Assembly (NCBI RefSeq): GCF_001750685.1
Contig: NZ_CP017269.1
Span: 5,683,416-5,747,415, forward strand
Direction of reading: 5' to 3'
Length of the DNA: 64,000 nt
Origin: Geosporobacter ferrireducens
Lineage (GTDB): Bacteria > Bacillota > Clostridia > Peptostreptococcales > Thermotaleaceae
In this document: in pieces, positions 26,259-35,044 of the stretch
Numbering within the stretch: position 1 is the stretch's first letter
Layout: each line of letters starts with the position of its first letter
The notes under the pieces: model-generated
Seen by the model: the letters and a program-made list of their open reading frames with translations, nothing else
Database searches by the model: none
Told to the model about the DNA's origin: nothing
Made by a program: the position numbers and the translations under genes

Positions 26259-26708
26259 ATGAGGCTGTCAACAAAGGGCAGATATGGTGTAAAAGCTATG
26301 TTTGACTTAGCATTAAGTTACGGTGAGGGACCAATCGCTTTAAACAGTATTGCGGAGCGACAAAATATATCTGTACATTATTTGGAGCAGTTATTTTCCA
26401 GTTTAAGAAAAGCAGGGCTTGTAAAAAGTGTTCGTGGTGCACAGGGTGGTTATACCCTAGCAGAAAAACCTCAAGATATTACAGTAGGTGACATTATTAG
26501 AACCCTTGAAGGACCGTTGGCTCCTGCTGAATGTGTTATTGATGATGATAACAATGAGTGTGATCGAGCTGATTGCTGTGTGACGAGAGTTATATGGGAG
26601 AAAATTCGGGATAGTATCAATGAAGTTGTCGACTCAATAACTCTACAGAATATGATTGATGATTATAAACGAATGAATAACAAAGATACCTATATGTATT
26701 ATATTTAA
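26259..26708 (+). CDS. iscR: Rrf2-family Fe-S cluster regulator (IscR-like)
   Basis: This 149-residue winged-helix repressor is predicted to sense Fe-S status and control the isc genes. The N-terminal MRLSTKGRYGVKAMFDLAL and the ISVHYLEQLFSSLRKAGLVK recognition region are typical. Three or four cysteines in ECVIDDDNNECDRADCC (about 90-106) correspond to the [2Fe-2S] ligand loop. ATG 26259 follows GGGAG; earlier in-frame codons overlap the operator. iscS starts 21 bases downstream. Autoregulation through the palindrome at 26223 is likely. Confidence 0.88.
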   Translation: MRLSTKGRYGVKAMFDLALSYGEGPIALNSIAERQNISVHYLEQLFSSLRKAGLVKSVRGAQGGYTLAEKPQDITVGDIIRTLEGPLAPAECVIDDDNNECDRADCCVTRVIWEKIRDSINEVVDSITLQNMIDDYKRMNNKDTYMYYI

Positions 26709-26728
26709 ACTTTTTGGGAGATGATTGC

Positions 26729-27910
26729 ATGAAGAAGAGAATTTATTTAGATTATTCCGCAACAACACCTATGAAGCAGGAAGTGCTTGATGAAATGATG
26801 CCTTACTTTACAGAAAAGTTTGGTAATCCATCTAGTATCCATTCCTTCGGCAGAGAAGCAAAACAAGCTATCGATCTATCAAGGGAACGCCTGGCAAAGG
26901 CAATTGGCGCTAAAGCCGAGGAGATATTTTTTACAGGTGGAGGTTCGGAAGCAGATAATTGGGCAATTAAAGGAATTGCCTATGCCAATCGGGATAAAGG
27001 AAATCACATTATTACTACCAAGATCGAACATCATGCTGTGCTGCATACTTGTGAATATTTAGAAAAGAATGGTTTTGAAGTTACTTATTTGGATGTGGAT
27101 GCTTTTGGTCACATCAAAATAGATGATCTAAAAAACGCAATTACTGATCAAACAATTTTAATTACAATCATGTTTGCCAATAATGAAATTGGTACAATAC
27201 AACCAATACAAGAAATTGGACAAATTACAAAAGAAAAAAAGATTATTTTTCATGTAGATGCAGTGCAAGCCTTTGGAAACGTAAAAATTGATGTAAATGA
27301 TTTAAACATTGATTTAATGTCATTATCTGCCCATAAGGTTTATGGACCAAAGGGAATTGGTGCTCTTTATATTCGAAAAGGTGTTAAGCTTCATTCTTTG
27401 ATTCATGGTGGTGCACAAGAGAGAAGAAGAAGAGCTGGTACTGAAAACTTACCTGGAATTGTTGGATTTGGTAAAGCCGCTTCTCTCGCATCTGAAAATC
27501 TTGAGGTACATATTCAACATGTAAAAACCTTGAGAGATAAGCTAATTAAAGGCATTATGGAACAAGTTAACTATGTACGTTTAAATGGACATTCAGAATA
27601 TAGACTCCCTGGCAATGTTAATTTTGCATTTGAATTTATTGAGGGCGAATCCTTATTGCTTAGCTTAGACATGCTGGGGATTGCCGGGTCCAGTGGATCA
27701 GCCTGCACATCTGGTTCTCTAGATCCTTCCCACGTTTTAATGTCTCTAGGTTTGACCCACGAGATCGCTCATGGCTCATTGCGACTAACCATTGGGGATT
27801 TCACAACCGAAGAAGATATTGATTATGTACTACAGGAATTACCAAAAGTTGTTGATCGATTAAGGCAAATGTCACCATTATATGAGAAGGTAAAGGGAGG
27901 ACAAAAATAA
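26729..27910 (+). CDS. iscS: Cysteine desulfurase (NifS/IscS family)
   Basis: This PLP enzyme takes sulfur from cysteine to alanine, forming a persulfide that feeds Fe-S clusters and tRNA thiolation. The 393-residue protein has the PLP-lysine motif SLSAHKVYGPKGIGALY near residue 200 and the active-site loop GSSGSACTSGSLDPSHVL near residue 320 (catalytic Cys in SAC). ATG 26729 is preceded by a GGGAG site. Its stop shares a base with the iscU start, giving tight coupling. Confidence 0.95.
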   Translation: MKKRIYLDYSATTPMKQEVLDEMMPYFTEKFGNPSSIHSFGREAKQAIDLSRERLAKAIGAKAEEIFFTGGGSEADNWAIKGIAYANRDKGNHIITTKIEHHAVLHTCEYLEKNGFEVTYLDVDAFGHIKIDDLKNAITDQTILITIMFANNEIGTIQPIQEIGQITKEKKIIFHVDAVQAFGNVKIDVNDLNIDLMSLSAHKVYGPKGIGALYIRKGVKLHSLIHGGAQERRRRAGTENLPGIVGFGKAASLASENLEVHIQHVKTLRDKLIKGIMEQVNYVRLNGHSEYRLPGNVNFAFEFIEGESLLLSLDMLGIAGSSGSACTSGSLDPSHVLMSLGLTHEIAHGSLRLTIGDFTTEEDIDYVLQELPKVVDRLRQMSPLYEKVKGGQK

Positions 27911-28350
27911 TGTATTCAGAAAAAGTAATGGATCATTTTATGAATCCTAGAAATGTTGGAGAAATAGAGAATGCAGATGGTATTGGTGAGGTAGGCAATG
28001 CTAAATGTGGAGACATCATGAAAATGTATCTTAAGATAGAAGGCGATGTTATCGTAGATGTAAAATTTAAAACTTTTGGCTGCGGATCTGCTATTGCCAC
28101 CTCTAGTATCGCTACAGAGATGATAAAGGGAAAAACAGTGGAAGAAGCCTTGCACTTAACAAACAGGGCGGTAGTTGAAGCTTTAGATGGCCTTCCGGCA
28201 CAAAAAATCCACTGTTCTGTACTAGCAGAACAAGCAGTAAAATCCGCATTATTAGATTACGCTAGAAAAAACAACCTGCAGCTTACCGGCTTAGAAGATT
28301 TTGATCCTACAGAAGACCACCACGATCACCACGATGAAGACGAACAATAG
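27910..28350 (+). CDS. iscU: Fe-S cluster scaffold protein (IscU/NifU type)
   Basis: This 146-residue scaffold accepts sulfur from IscS and assembles Fe-S clusters. Its three ligand cysteines are visible: NAKCGD near residue 37, FGCGSAIA near residue 61 and KIHCSVLAEQ near residue 104. The N-terminus MYSEKVMDHFMNPRNVG is typical. The last 15 residues are an unusual acidic and histidine-rich tail (TEDHHDHHDEDEQ) that could bind metal. A strong terminator follows. Confidence 0.94.
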   Translation: MYSEKVMDHFMNPRNVGEIENADGIGEVGNAKCGDIMKMYLKIEGDVIVDVKFKTFGCGSAIATSSIATEMIKGKTVEEALHLTNRAVVEALDGLPAQKIHCSVLAEQAVKSALLDYARKNNLQLTGLEDFDPTEDHHDHHDEDEQ

Positions 28351-28386
28351 AACAAAAGCCCAGAGTAGCCTGGGCTTTTGTTCTTA
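28351..28386 (+). terminator. Rho-independent terminator of iscRSU
   Basis: AACAAAAGCCCAG (28351-28363) pairs perfectly with CTGGGCTTTTGTT (28370-28382). Confidence 0.9.
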
Positions 28387-28435
28387 TAATTTATGGGAAT
28401 AGGGATAAAAATAATATAAAATAGGTGAGATAAAG

Positions 28436-29533
28436 ATGAACTTAGACAAAAATAAAGTAGTTGTTGGAATGAGCGGTGGTGTAGACAGCTCTGTAGCCGC
28501 CTGTATTTTAAAAAAGCAAGGCTACAATGTCATTGGTGTTACCATGCAGGTATGGCCAGATATAGAAGAAGAATATGAAAATTCAGGCGGATGCTGTGGT
28601 CTTTCGGCAGTCGACGACGCAAGAAGAGTAGCAGATCAGTTACAGATTCCTTTTTATGTCATGAACTTTAAGGATATTTTTGAAAAAAAGGTAATTCAAT
28701 ACTTTATCAACGATTATAAACGGGGAAGAACGCCGAACCCATGTATTGCCTGCAACAAGTTTATAAAATTTGATGAATTGCTTCGTCGTGCCAACCAATT
28801 AGGCGCCTATTATGTTGCTACTGGCCATTATGCTAAAATAATATATGATATAGAAACCCATCAATATAGAATCAAAAAATCTAAAGCAGCCGGAAAAGAC
28901 CAAACCTATGCACTATATCACTTTACCCAAGAGCAGTTAGCACACACACTTATGCCTTTAGGTGATTTTGAAACAAAAGACGATGTACGTAAAATTGCAT
29001 CGGAAATGGGATTTATTAATGCATATAAGCCTGACAGTCAAGAAATTTGCTTTGTAAAGAATAATGACTATGGAAATTTTATAGAAAAAAATGAGCCAGA
29101 AGCGATAGAACCAGGAGACTTTGTTGATACAGCAGGAAGAATATTAGGAAGACACAGAGGGATTGTTCATTATACAATAGGACAGCGCAAGGGCTTAGAA
29201 ATTGCCTTAGGCAAGCGCAGCTATGTAACAGAAATACGACCAGAGAGCAATCAGGTGGTCTTAGGAGAAAATGAAGATGTTTTTGGAATTGAACTGATGG
29301 CGGAAGATGTGAATTTTTTATATTCTCAAGATTTTAATAAATCGATTCATGTCAAAGCGCAAATTCGCTATAATGCTGTTGCCTCTGATGCCATTGTATA
29401 TCCATTAGAAAAGAATTGCATAAAGGTAGTATTTAAAAATCCGCAAAGAGCAATTACGCCAGGACAAGCTGTTGTTTTTTACCAAGATGATTTATTATTA
29501 GGTGGAGGTACAATAACTAGCAAAGTAAGATAA
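28436..29533 (+). CDS. mnmA: tRNA-specific 2-thiouridylase
   Basis: MnmA installs sulfur at U34 of Lys, Glu and Gln tRNAs, using sulfur relayed from a cysteine desulfurase. The 365-residue protein has the PP-loop GMSGGVDSSVAACIL (residues 11-25), the first catalytic cysteine in NPCIACNKFIKF (near 102) and the second in DSQEICFVKNNDYG (near 203). Its place directly after iscS-iscU fits the sulfur supply. Confidence 0.96.
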   Translation: MNLDKNKVVVGMSGGVDSSVAACILKKQGYNVIGVTMQVWPDIEEEYENSGGCCGLSAVDDARRVADQLQIPFYVMNFKDIFEKKVIQYFINDYKRGRTPNPCIACNKFIKFDELLRRANQLGAYYVATGHYAKIIYDIETHQYRIKKSKAAGKDQTYALYHFTQEQLAHTLMPLGDFETKDDVRKIASEMGFINAYKPDSQEICFVKNNDYGNFIEKNEPEAIEPGDFVDTAGRILGRHRGIVHYTIGQRKGLEIALGKRSYVTEIRPESNQVVLGENEDVFGIELMAEDVNFLYSQDFNKSIHVKAQIRYNAVASDAIVYPLEKNCIKVVFKNPQRAITPGQAVVFYQDDLLLGGGTITSKVR

Positions 29534-29567
29534 TTGTAGCAAAGGCACAATAGTATCTTTTCTTTTT

Positions 29568-29610
29568 GTAAGTGGAATGATAAATAGTAGGCATTTCACT
29601 TACTTTTTTT
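29568..29610 (+). terminator. Rho-independent terminator of mnmA
   Basis: GTAAGTGGAATG (29568-29579) pairs with CATTTCACTTAC (29592-29603), followed by seven T. Confidence 0.8.
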
Positions 29611-29632
29611 ATGAAAAAGTGTGGTGTAAAAA

Positions 29633-30172
29633 ATGTTGAAAAGAGGGAGTGACATTATTGGTTTGCCAGTAATTTGCTTGGAAAATGGCAATAAAAAAGG
29701 AGAAATAAAAGACATCTTATTTGATAGTGAAAGGATGCTTTTAACTGCAGTACTTGTGGCTGAGGGAGGACTGCTGCACAGCAGCAGGATCATCTATTAT
29801 CAGAATATATCCTGTTTTGGTGAAGATGCAATAATGATTCAAAAAAGCTCCTTTATAGAACATGTTCCGATGCATTACAAGAATCCATTTCAATTTCATA
29901 CCAGACACAATATCCTTGATTTAGAGGTGCTTACTGAGGAAGGACAAAATATTGGAATGGTTCAAGATTTACTATTGGATATCCAAAAGGGCAAAATCAT
30001 TGCCTTGATTCTCACGGATGGCTTGTTTCATGATTTGGCTGAAGGAAGACCCTTATTGCCCTTGGCCCAAGAAATTTCCTTTAATGACTTGTCTGTAATT
30101 GTACCAACAGAAATGAAAAATGAAGTTCAATACCATACCGGAGGATTGAAAAAAATACTGGCATTGGAATAA
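29633..30172 (+). CDS. PRC-barrel domain protein (two copies of the domain)
   Basis: This 179-residue soluble protein has two tandem PRC-barrel units. The first (GSDIIGLPVICLENGNKKGE, from residue 5) and the second (HNILDLEVLTEEGQNIGMVQ, from about 90) align internally. The fold occurs in ribosome-maturation and photosynthetic proteins; in Firmicutes this YlmC/YrrD-like form has no firmly assigned role. The ATG at 29633 has only a weak GTGGTG site. It sits between mnmA and a small membrane protein. Confidence 0.8.
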   Translation: MLKRGSDIIGLPVICLENGNKKGEIKDILFDSERMLLTAVLVAEGGLLHSSRIIYYQNISCFGEDAIMIQKSSFIEHVPMHYKNPFQFHTRHNILDLEVLTEEGQNIGMVQDLLLDIQKGKIIALILTDGLFHDLAEGRPLLPLAQEISFNDLSVIVPTEMKNEVQYHTGGLKKILALE

Positions 30173-30212
30173 TTAATGAAAAGATTAGCAATAATGAAAA
30201 AGGAGGATGAAT

Positions 30213-30395
30213 ATGCGAGATAGATTTATGTCAGGAATGCTTACGGGTGGAATCATTGGGGCAACTGCCGGACTATATGCATACTCAAGAATGAGCCCTA
30301 GGCAGAGAAAAAGAATGATGAAAAGAGGCAATAAAATGCTTAAAAATGCAGTTAATATGATAGGAATGACACAATCAATGGATATGTTTAGGTAG
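30213..30395 (+). CDS. Small glycine-rich membrane protein (YtxH-like)
   Basis: This 60-residue protein has a single glycine-zipper transmembrane helix (MLTGGIIGATAGLYAY, about 9-24) followed by a strongly basic stretch (RQRKRMMKRGNK), so it is probably membrane-anchored with a cytosolic basic tail. It resembles YtxH-type small proteins; no function is established. ATG 30213 is preferred over ATG 30207 because AAGGAGG ends directly before the latter. Confidence 0.65.
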   Translation: MRDRFMSGMLTGGIIGATAGLYAYSRMSPRQRKRMMKRGNKMLKNAVNMIGMTQSMDMFR

Positions 30396-30401
30396 ACAAC
30401 A

Positions 30402-30435
30402 AAAGCAGCTAAGACAATCTTAGCTGCTTTCAAAA
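30402..30435 (+). terminator. Rho-independent terminator
   Basis: AAAGCAGCTAAGA (30402-30414) pairs perfectly with TCTTAGCTGCTTT (30418-30430) around the loop CAA. Confidence 0.8.
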
Positions 30436-30456
30436 AAGCTTTAGGGAGAATTTTTG

Positions 30457-31680
30457 ATGGGTAATTTGGGGCTTGATTTATTAAACTTTATAGAGGCAAA
30501 GCCAGTTTTTTACTTTTTTCTGTTGATTATCGCAGGTATAAATATTCTACTGCTTCTTTTACTGGGTTTTTGCATCTATTATTTAGTAAATATCGGAAAT
30601 CGTTATATCGGCCAGCAAAAAGAAATAAAGATAAATAAAAAGCACTTTTATTATTTTTCTATAGGATTTATTGGTGTTATTTTATTTATTTTTCTGTACA
30701 ATTTTCGTAATATTATTTGGCAAGTACTCCCTCCCTTATTATGGTCGATTCTATTTGCCTATCTGCTAAATCCAATTGTTAATCAAATAAGCAAATATAA
30801 TATTCCGAGAATATGGTCCGTACTAATTGTTTATTCATTTCTTATAGCAATAATTTTCTTTATGTTATTTACATTGACACCAAAGATATCGAAAGAAATG
30901 GGACGCTTAATCGACCTGATTCCTATTTACTCCAGACAGGCTGGAGAGTTGATGAATAGGATTTACAGCAAGATTGATCAAATTGAGTATTTACCACCTG
31001 AATTTATTGGAGTAGAAGAAGCCATCACAGAAAATTTAATCCGGATTCAAGTATATCTAGTGAGCTTTGTAAAAAATATTACTACCAGCATTTTTAATGT
31101 GTTTACTCATTTAATTACATTGGTGCTAATTCCGGTATTTACCTTCTATTTTTTAAAAGATGCTTCCTATTTTAAGAAAAAAATAATTCTTCTGCTGCCC
31201 AAATCTGGACGTTCTTCGGTCATAGAGATAGCCAAGGATATAGATTTGCTCATCAGTCGTTTCATCAGAGGTCAACTGATTGTTGCTGCAGCAGTAGGAA
31301 TCTTAAGTATTGCTGCACTGCTGCTGATAAGAATTGAATTTGCTTTCCTGATCGGTTTTATTGCCGGCGTATCCAATGTTATTCCTTACTTTGGACCAAT
31401 TATCGGCTCTATACCTGGTGTCATTATTGCTTTATTGGATGAGCCCTCCAAGGCTATTTGGGTAATTATTGCCTTTACCATTATACAACAGATTGAAAGT
31501 GCTATTATTTCACCTAAAATTGTCGGGGAAAGTGTAGGGCTTCATCCGATTATGGTGATCCTTGTATTAATCGTTGGAAATATGCTTTATGGCATTATTG
31601 GAATGTTATTTGCAGTACCCATAGCAGCCAGTGTAAAAATTATATGTCATCATATCATAGAAAGAATTGTCAGATCCTAA
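30457..31680 (+). CDS. AI-2E family transporter (PerM/YtvI type)
   Basis: This 407-residue integral membrane protein has about eight helices: an N-terminal pair, a hydrophilic central loop of about 90 residues, and the C-terminal family core with GFIAGVSNVIPYFGPIIGSIPG near residue 305 and VGESVGLHPIMVILVLIVG near residue 350. The family includes putative autoinducer exporters and sporulation-linked YtvI; the substrate is unknown. ATG 30457 follows AGGGAGA by 8 bases. The gene stands alone before the alaS T-box leader. Confidence 0.88.
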   Translation: MGNLGLDLLNFIEAKPVFYFFLLIIAGINILLLLLLGFCIYYLVNIGNRYIGQQKEIKINKKHFYYFSIGFIGVILFIFLYNFRNIIWQVLPPLLWSILFAYLLNPIVNQISKYNIPRIWSVLIVYSFLIAIIFFMLFTLTPKISKEMGRLIDLIPIYSRQAGELMNRIYSKIDQIEYLPPEFIGVEEAITENLIRIQVYLVSFVKNITTSIFNVFTHLITLVLIPVFTFYFLKDASYFKKKIILLLPKSGRSSVIEIAKDIDLLISRFIRGQLIVAAAVGILSIAALLLIRIEFAFLIGFIAGVSNVIPYFGPIIGSIPGVIIALLDEPSKAIWVIIAFTIIQQIESAIISPKIVGESVGLHPIMVILVLIVGNMLYGIIGMLFAVPIAASVKIICHHIIERIVRS

Positions 31681-31724
31681 AAAGAAACTTAGTGAAAATG
31701 ATTTCTCAAATCAACTTTCATGAA

Positions 31725-31753
31725 TTGACAAAAATAGCTAATTCCTTTATAAT
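31725..31753 (+). promoter_or_regulatory. Sigma-A promoter of alaS
   Basis: Consensus TTGACA (31725-31730) and TATAAT (31748-31753) have a 17-base spacer. The predicted start near 31760 precedes the T-box leader. Confidence 0.88.
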
Positions 31754-31774
31754 CAAGTCAAGTAAATAAATTAA

Positions 31775-32024
31775 AGGCAATGAAAAAGAGGAGTACAATG
31801 AGTGTGTGTATTCAGAGAAGAAATCCTTAGGCTGAGAGATTTCTGACACCCCTTATTAGAAGCAGCTTTTGAGTCTTGGTTCTGAACCTGTAGTAAGAAT
31901 CAGCGGAAGACAGCCGTTATCTGTCGGGTATTGAACTGTACTGGAGAGACCATTTCGGTAAGTAGGGTGGTACCGCGAGAACACTCTCGTCCCTATATTG
32001 TAGGAACGAGAGTTTATTTTTTGA
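31775..32024 (+). ncRNA. T-box riboswitch (alanine) controlling alaS
   Basis: This leader of about 250 bases carries the invariant T-box AGGGTGGTACCGCG at 31964-31977. A competing terminator hairpin follows (ACTCTCGT at 31983 with ACGAGAGT at 32006-32013, then a T run). Stem I begins near the GGAGTA sequence at 31790, has an AGAGA-type bulge and a distal hairpin. The specifier is probably the GCT at 31865-31867, read from position rather than a folded model. Uncharged tRNA-Ala should stabilise the antiterminator and allow alaS expression. Confidence 0.92.
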
Positions 32025-32063
32025 AAAAGTAAAATGAACATAAGATGATATGGAGGTAAAGTT

Positions 32064-34703
32064 ATGGACAAAATGAGTTTAAATGACATTCGCAGATCCT
32101 TTTTAGATTTTTTCGCCAGTAAAGAGCATTATGTTGGTAAAAGCTATTCTTTGGTTCCTGAAAACGATAAAAGTCTGTTGTTGATTAACTCCGGGATGGC
32201 TCCTTTAAAACCATTTTTTATGGGTATTGATACCCCACCAAAAAAAAGAATGGCTACCTGTCAAAAATGTATTCGAACCGGCGATATTGAAAATGTAGGA
32301 AAGACAGCTCGCCACGGAACTTTTTTTGAAATGCTGGGGAACTTTTCCTTTGGTGACTACTTTAAAATCGAATCCATCCAATGGGGATGGGAATATGTTA
32401 CAGAGCATTTAAAGATGCCTGTAGAAAAATTATGGGTTAGCGTTTATGAACAAGATGATGATGCCTATGAAATATGGAATAAAAAAATCGGCGTACCTTC
32501 CGAGAAGATTGTCCGTTTAGGGAAGGCAGATAACTTTTGGGAGATCGGCCTGGGCCCTTGTGGTCCGTGCTCAGAGATCTATTTTGATCGCGGGGAAAAA
32601 TATGGTTGTGGACATGCTGATTGTAAACCCGGCTGTGACTGTGACCGATATGTAGAGTTTTGGAATCATGTATTTACCCAATTTGACAGAGATGAACAAG
32701 GCAATTATAACCCACTTCCAAAGCCCAATATTGATACAGGAATGGGACTAGAAAGAGTTGCTTGTATTATGCAAGGAGTGGACTCTATTTTTGAAATAGA
32801 TACCATGCAGCAAATATTAGAGGGGGTTACCACGCTATCAAAACAAAAATATGGTGCAAACCCCAAAATGGATATCTCTATTCGGATTATAACAGACCAT
32901 ATTCGCTCTGTAACCTTTATGGTAAGTGATGGAATTATGCCCAGCAATGAGGGCAGAGGCTACGTGCTGCGCAGACTTCTCCGTAGAGCAGCAAAACATG
33001 GTAAACAGCTAGGCATTCAAGATACCTTCCTTACAACCTTGGTCGATCGTGTCATCGGAGTATCCGGGCAAGCTTATCCTGAATTGGTAGAGAAACAAGA
33101 GTATATTAAAAAAGTAATTGCAGTTGAGGAAGATCGATTCCGTGAAACCATCGACCAAGGCAGTGAAATTCTTAAGAGTTTTGTTGAAGAACTAAGAAAG
33201 ACACAGAGTATCTGTCTATCAGGCGAGAATGCATTTAAACTCTACGACACATATGGCTTTCCACTCGAGCTGACTAAAGAAATTCTTGAAGAAGAAGGCT
33301 TCGAAATTGATGAGACAGGCTTTAAGGAAGAAATGGAAAAGCAGCGTGTAAGAGCACGGTCTGCTCGACAAAACACAGAAGATGAAGGCTGGAAGGAAGA
33401 TATTTTTTCAAAGCTTGGCGCAGATATCCGATCTGCCTTTGAAGGCTATGGGAATACGCAAACAGAAGGCAATATATTGACTATTATGAAGAACGGAGAA
33501 GTAGTAGAAACGGCCACACAAAATGATGAACTGATCCTTATTCTGGACCGGACACCTTTCTACCCAGAAGGAGGCGGGCAAATCGGCGATAAAGGATTTA
33601 TGGAAAACGAAACTGTAAAAGTTCAAATAACAGATTGTAAAAAAGGAAATAATGAAAGAATACTTCACTATGGAAAAGTTCTAGAGGGAACACTCTCAGT
33701 GAATACACAAATAAAGGCTATTGTAGAAGAAAAACATCGCAAGTCAACAGCGAGAAACCACACCGCAACACATTTATTGCATAAAGCTTTAAAAGAAATT
33801 GTGGGACAACATGTTGAACAAGCTGGTTCCTACGTTACACCGGATAGACTGCGCTTTGATTTTAGTCATTTCCAAGCGCTGACTACAGAAGAATTAGACC
33901 GTATTGAAGCGCTGATCAACGAAAAAATTCTAATGGGCTTAGATGTAAAAGCTCAAAATATGTCATTAGAGGAAGCTAAAAGACTAGGTGCAACAGCCCT
34001 TTTCGGTGAAAAGTATGGAAACACTGTAAGAGTTGTATCAATCAATGGCTACAGCATAGAACTGTGTGGCGGTACCCATATTGAAAATATCGGTCAGATT
34101 GGGCTGTTTAAAATCGTCAGTGAGGGCGGTGTAGCTGCTGGTATTAGAAGAATTGAAGCAGTAACAGGCTTAAAAGCCTATGAATATATCAAAGAAAAAG
34201 AAGCAAAATTAAATGAGCTTTCTAAGCTTTTAAAAACAAACGAAAAAGAACTTGTGCATAAAACAGAAGCTTTGATACAAGAATTGAAGGGAATACAAAA
34301 AGAAATCGAAACTTTAAAGCTAAAACTAGCCAGTAGTTCTATTGATGAAATACTTGAGAAGGCTTATAAAATCAATGAACTGAAGATTGTTGCGCACAAA
34401 CTTGAAGGATTGGATATGGACAGTTTAAGAAATCTGGCCGACAAAGTTAGAGACCGTATTGGGTCAGGAGTAGTTGTTTTAGGTACTGTTGAACAAGAAA
34501 AAGTAAATTTTGTAGCTATGGCTACTGATGAGGCAGTGAAGCAAGGTGTACACGCGGGCAATATTATTAAAGAGGTAGCTAAAATAGCCGGCGGCGGCGG
34601 CGGCGGAAGGCCAAACATGGCACAAGCAGGCGCAAAGGATCCTGCCAAATTAGAGGAAGCTTTAGCCAAGGTAGAAGAGTTGGTTAAATCCCAGTTAAAA
34701 TAG
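32064..34703 (+). CDS. alaS: Alanyl-tRNA synthetase
   Basis: This enzyme charges tRNA-Ala and edits misactivated Ser and Gly. The full-length protein has 879 residues: the class II core starting MSLNDIRRSFLDFFASKEHY, an editing domain with the zinc ligands HTATHLLH (near residue 570) and CGGTH (near 670), a coiled C-terminal connector and the glycine-rich ending GGGGGGRPNMAQAG of the C-Ala/DHHA1 domain. GGAGG precedes ATG 32064. It is under T-box control and heads a long operon. Confidence 0.97.
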   Translation: MDKMSLNDIRRSFLDFFASKEHYVGKSYSLVPENDKSLLLINSGMAPLKPFFMGIDTPPKKRMATCQKCIRTGDIENVGKTARHGTFFEMLGNFSFGDYFKIESIQWGWEYVTEHLKMPVEKLWVSVYEQDDDAYEIWNKKIGVPSEKIVRLGKADNFWEIGLGPCGPCSEIYFDRGEKYGCGHADCKPGCDCDRYVEFWNHVFTQFDRDEQGNYNPLPKPNIDTGMGLERVACIMQGVDSIFEIDTMQQILEGVTTLSKQKYGANPKMDISIRIITDHIRSVTFMVSDGIMPSNEGRGYVLRRLLRRAAKHGKQLGIQDTFLTTLVDRVIGVSGQAYPELVEKQEYIKKVIAVEEDRFRETIDQGSEILKSFVEELRKTQSICLSGENAFKLYDTYGFPLELTKEILEEEGFEIDETGFKEEMEKQRVRARSARQNTEDEGWKEDIFSKLGADIRSAFEGYGNTQTEGNILTIMKNGEVVETATQNDELILILDRTPFYPEGGGQIGDKGFMENETVKVQITDCKKGNNERILHYGKVLEGTLSVNTQIKAIVEEKHRKSTARNHTATHLLHKALKEIVGQHVEQAGSYVTPDRLRFDFSHFQALTTEELDRIEALINEKILMGLDVKAQNMSLEEAKRLGATALFGEKYGNTVRVVSINGYSIELCGGTHIENIGQIGLFKIVSEGGVAAGIRRIEAVTGLKAYEYIKEKEAKLNELSKLLKTNEKELVHKTEALIQELKGIQKEIETLKLKLASSSIDEILEKAYKINELKIVAHKLEGLDMDSLRNLADKVRDRIGSGVVVLGTVEQEKVNFVAMATDEAVKQGVHAGNIIKEVAKIAGGGGGGRPNMAQAGAKDPAKLEEALAKVEELVKSQLK

Positions 34704-34774
34704 TAGAAAAGAACAGGATTATGCATAATCACAGCGAATATTTGTAATATATAAAAGAAAGGAGTGTGCTGGAA

Positions 34775-35032
34775 GTGAATGATAAATTTAATCGCACAAT
34801 GAAATTTAATGTAGATAAAGAAAAGGTAAATCAAGCAGAGGAAATACTGAAAAATGTATATAAGTCACTAAGAGAAAAAGGGTATAATCCAATTAACCAG
34901 CTGGTGGGCTACATTCTTTCAGGTGATCCTACCTACATTACAAGCCATAACAATGCAAGAAGCTTAATTCGTCAACTAGAAAGAGATGAGCTTTTAGAAG
35001 AGCTTCTAAGAAGCTATTTAGAAAATAAGTAG
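34775..35032 (+). CDS. ireB: IreB family regulatory phosphoprotein (UPF0297)
   Basis: This 85-residue protein matches IreB/DUF965 almost throughout ([40 protein letters not shown]). In Enterococcus IreB is a substrate of the PASTA-kinase IreK and affects cephalosporin resistance. The gene sits between alaS and ruvX as in many Firmicutes. GTG 34775 is chosen because AAAGGAG ends 10 bases before it; the GTG at 34766 is too close. Confidence 0.93.
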   Translation: MNDKFNRTMKFNVDKEKVNQAEEILKNVYKSLREKGYNPINQLVGYILSGDPTYITSHNNARSLIRQLERDELLEELLRSYLENK

Positions 35033-35044
35033 GAGAGATTTCTA

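Noticed and set aside
31820-31920. Possible thiamine (TPP) riboswitch, because of GGCTGAGAG and GAACCTG.
   Set aside because: The T-box core and terminator downstream and the alaS gene explain the leader. The TPP 3' half (AATGCCAGCGTAGGGA type) is not present, and no thiamine gene follows.
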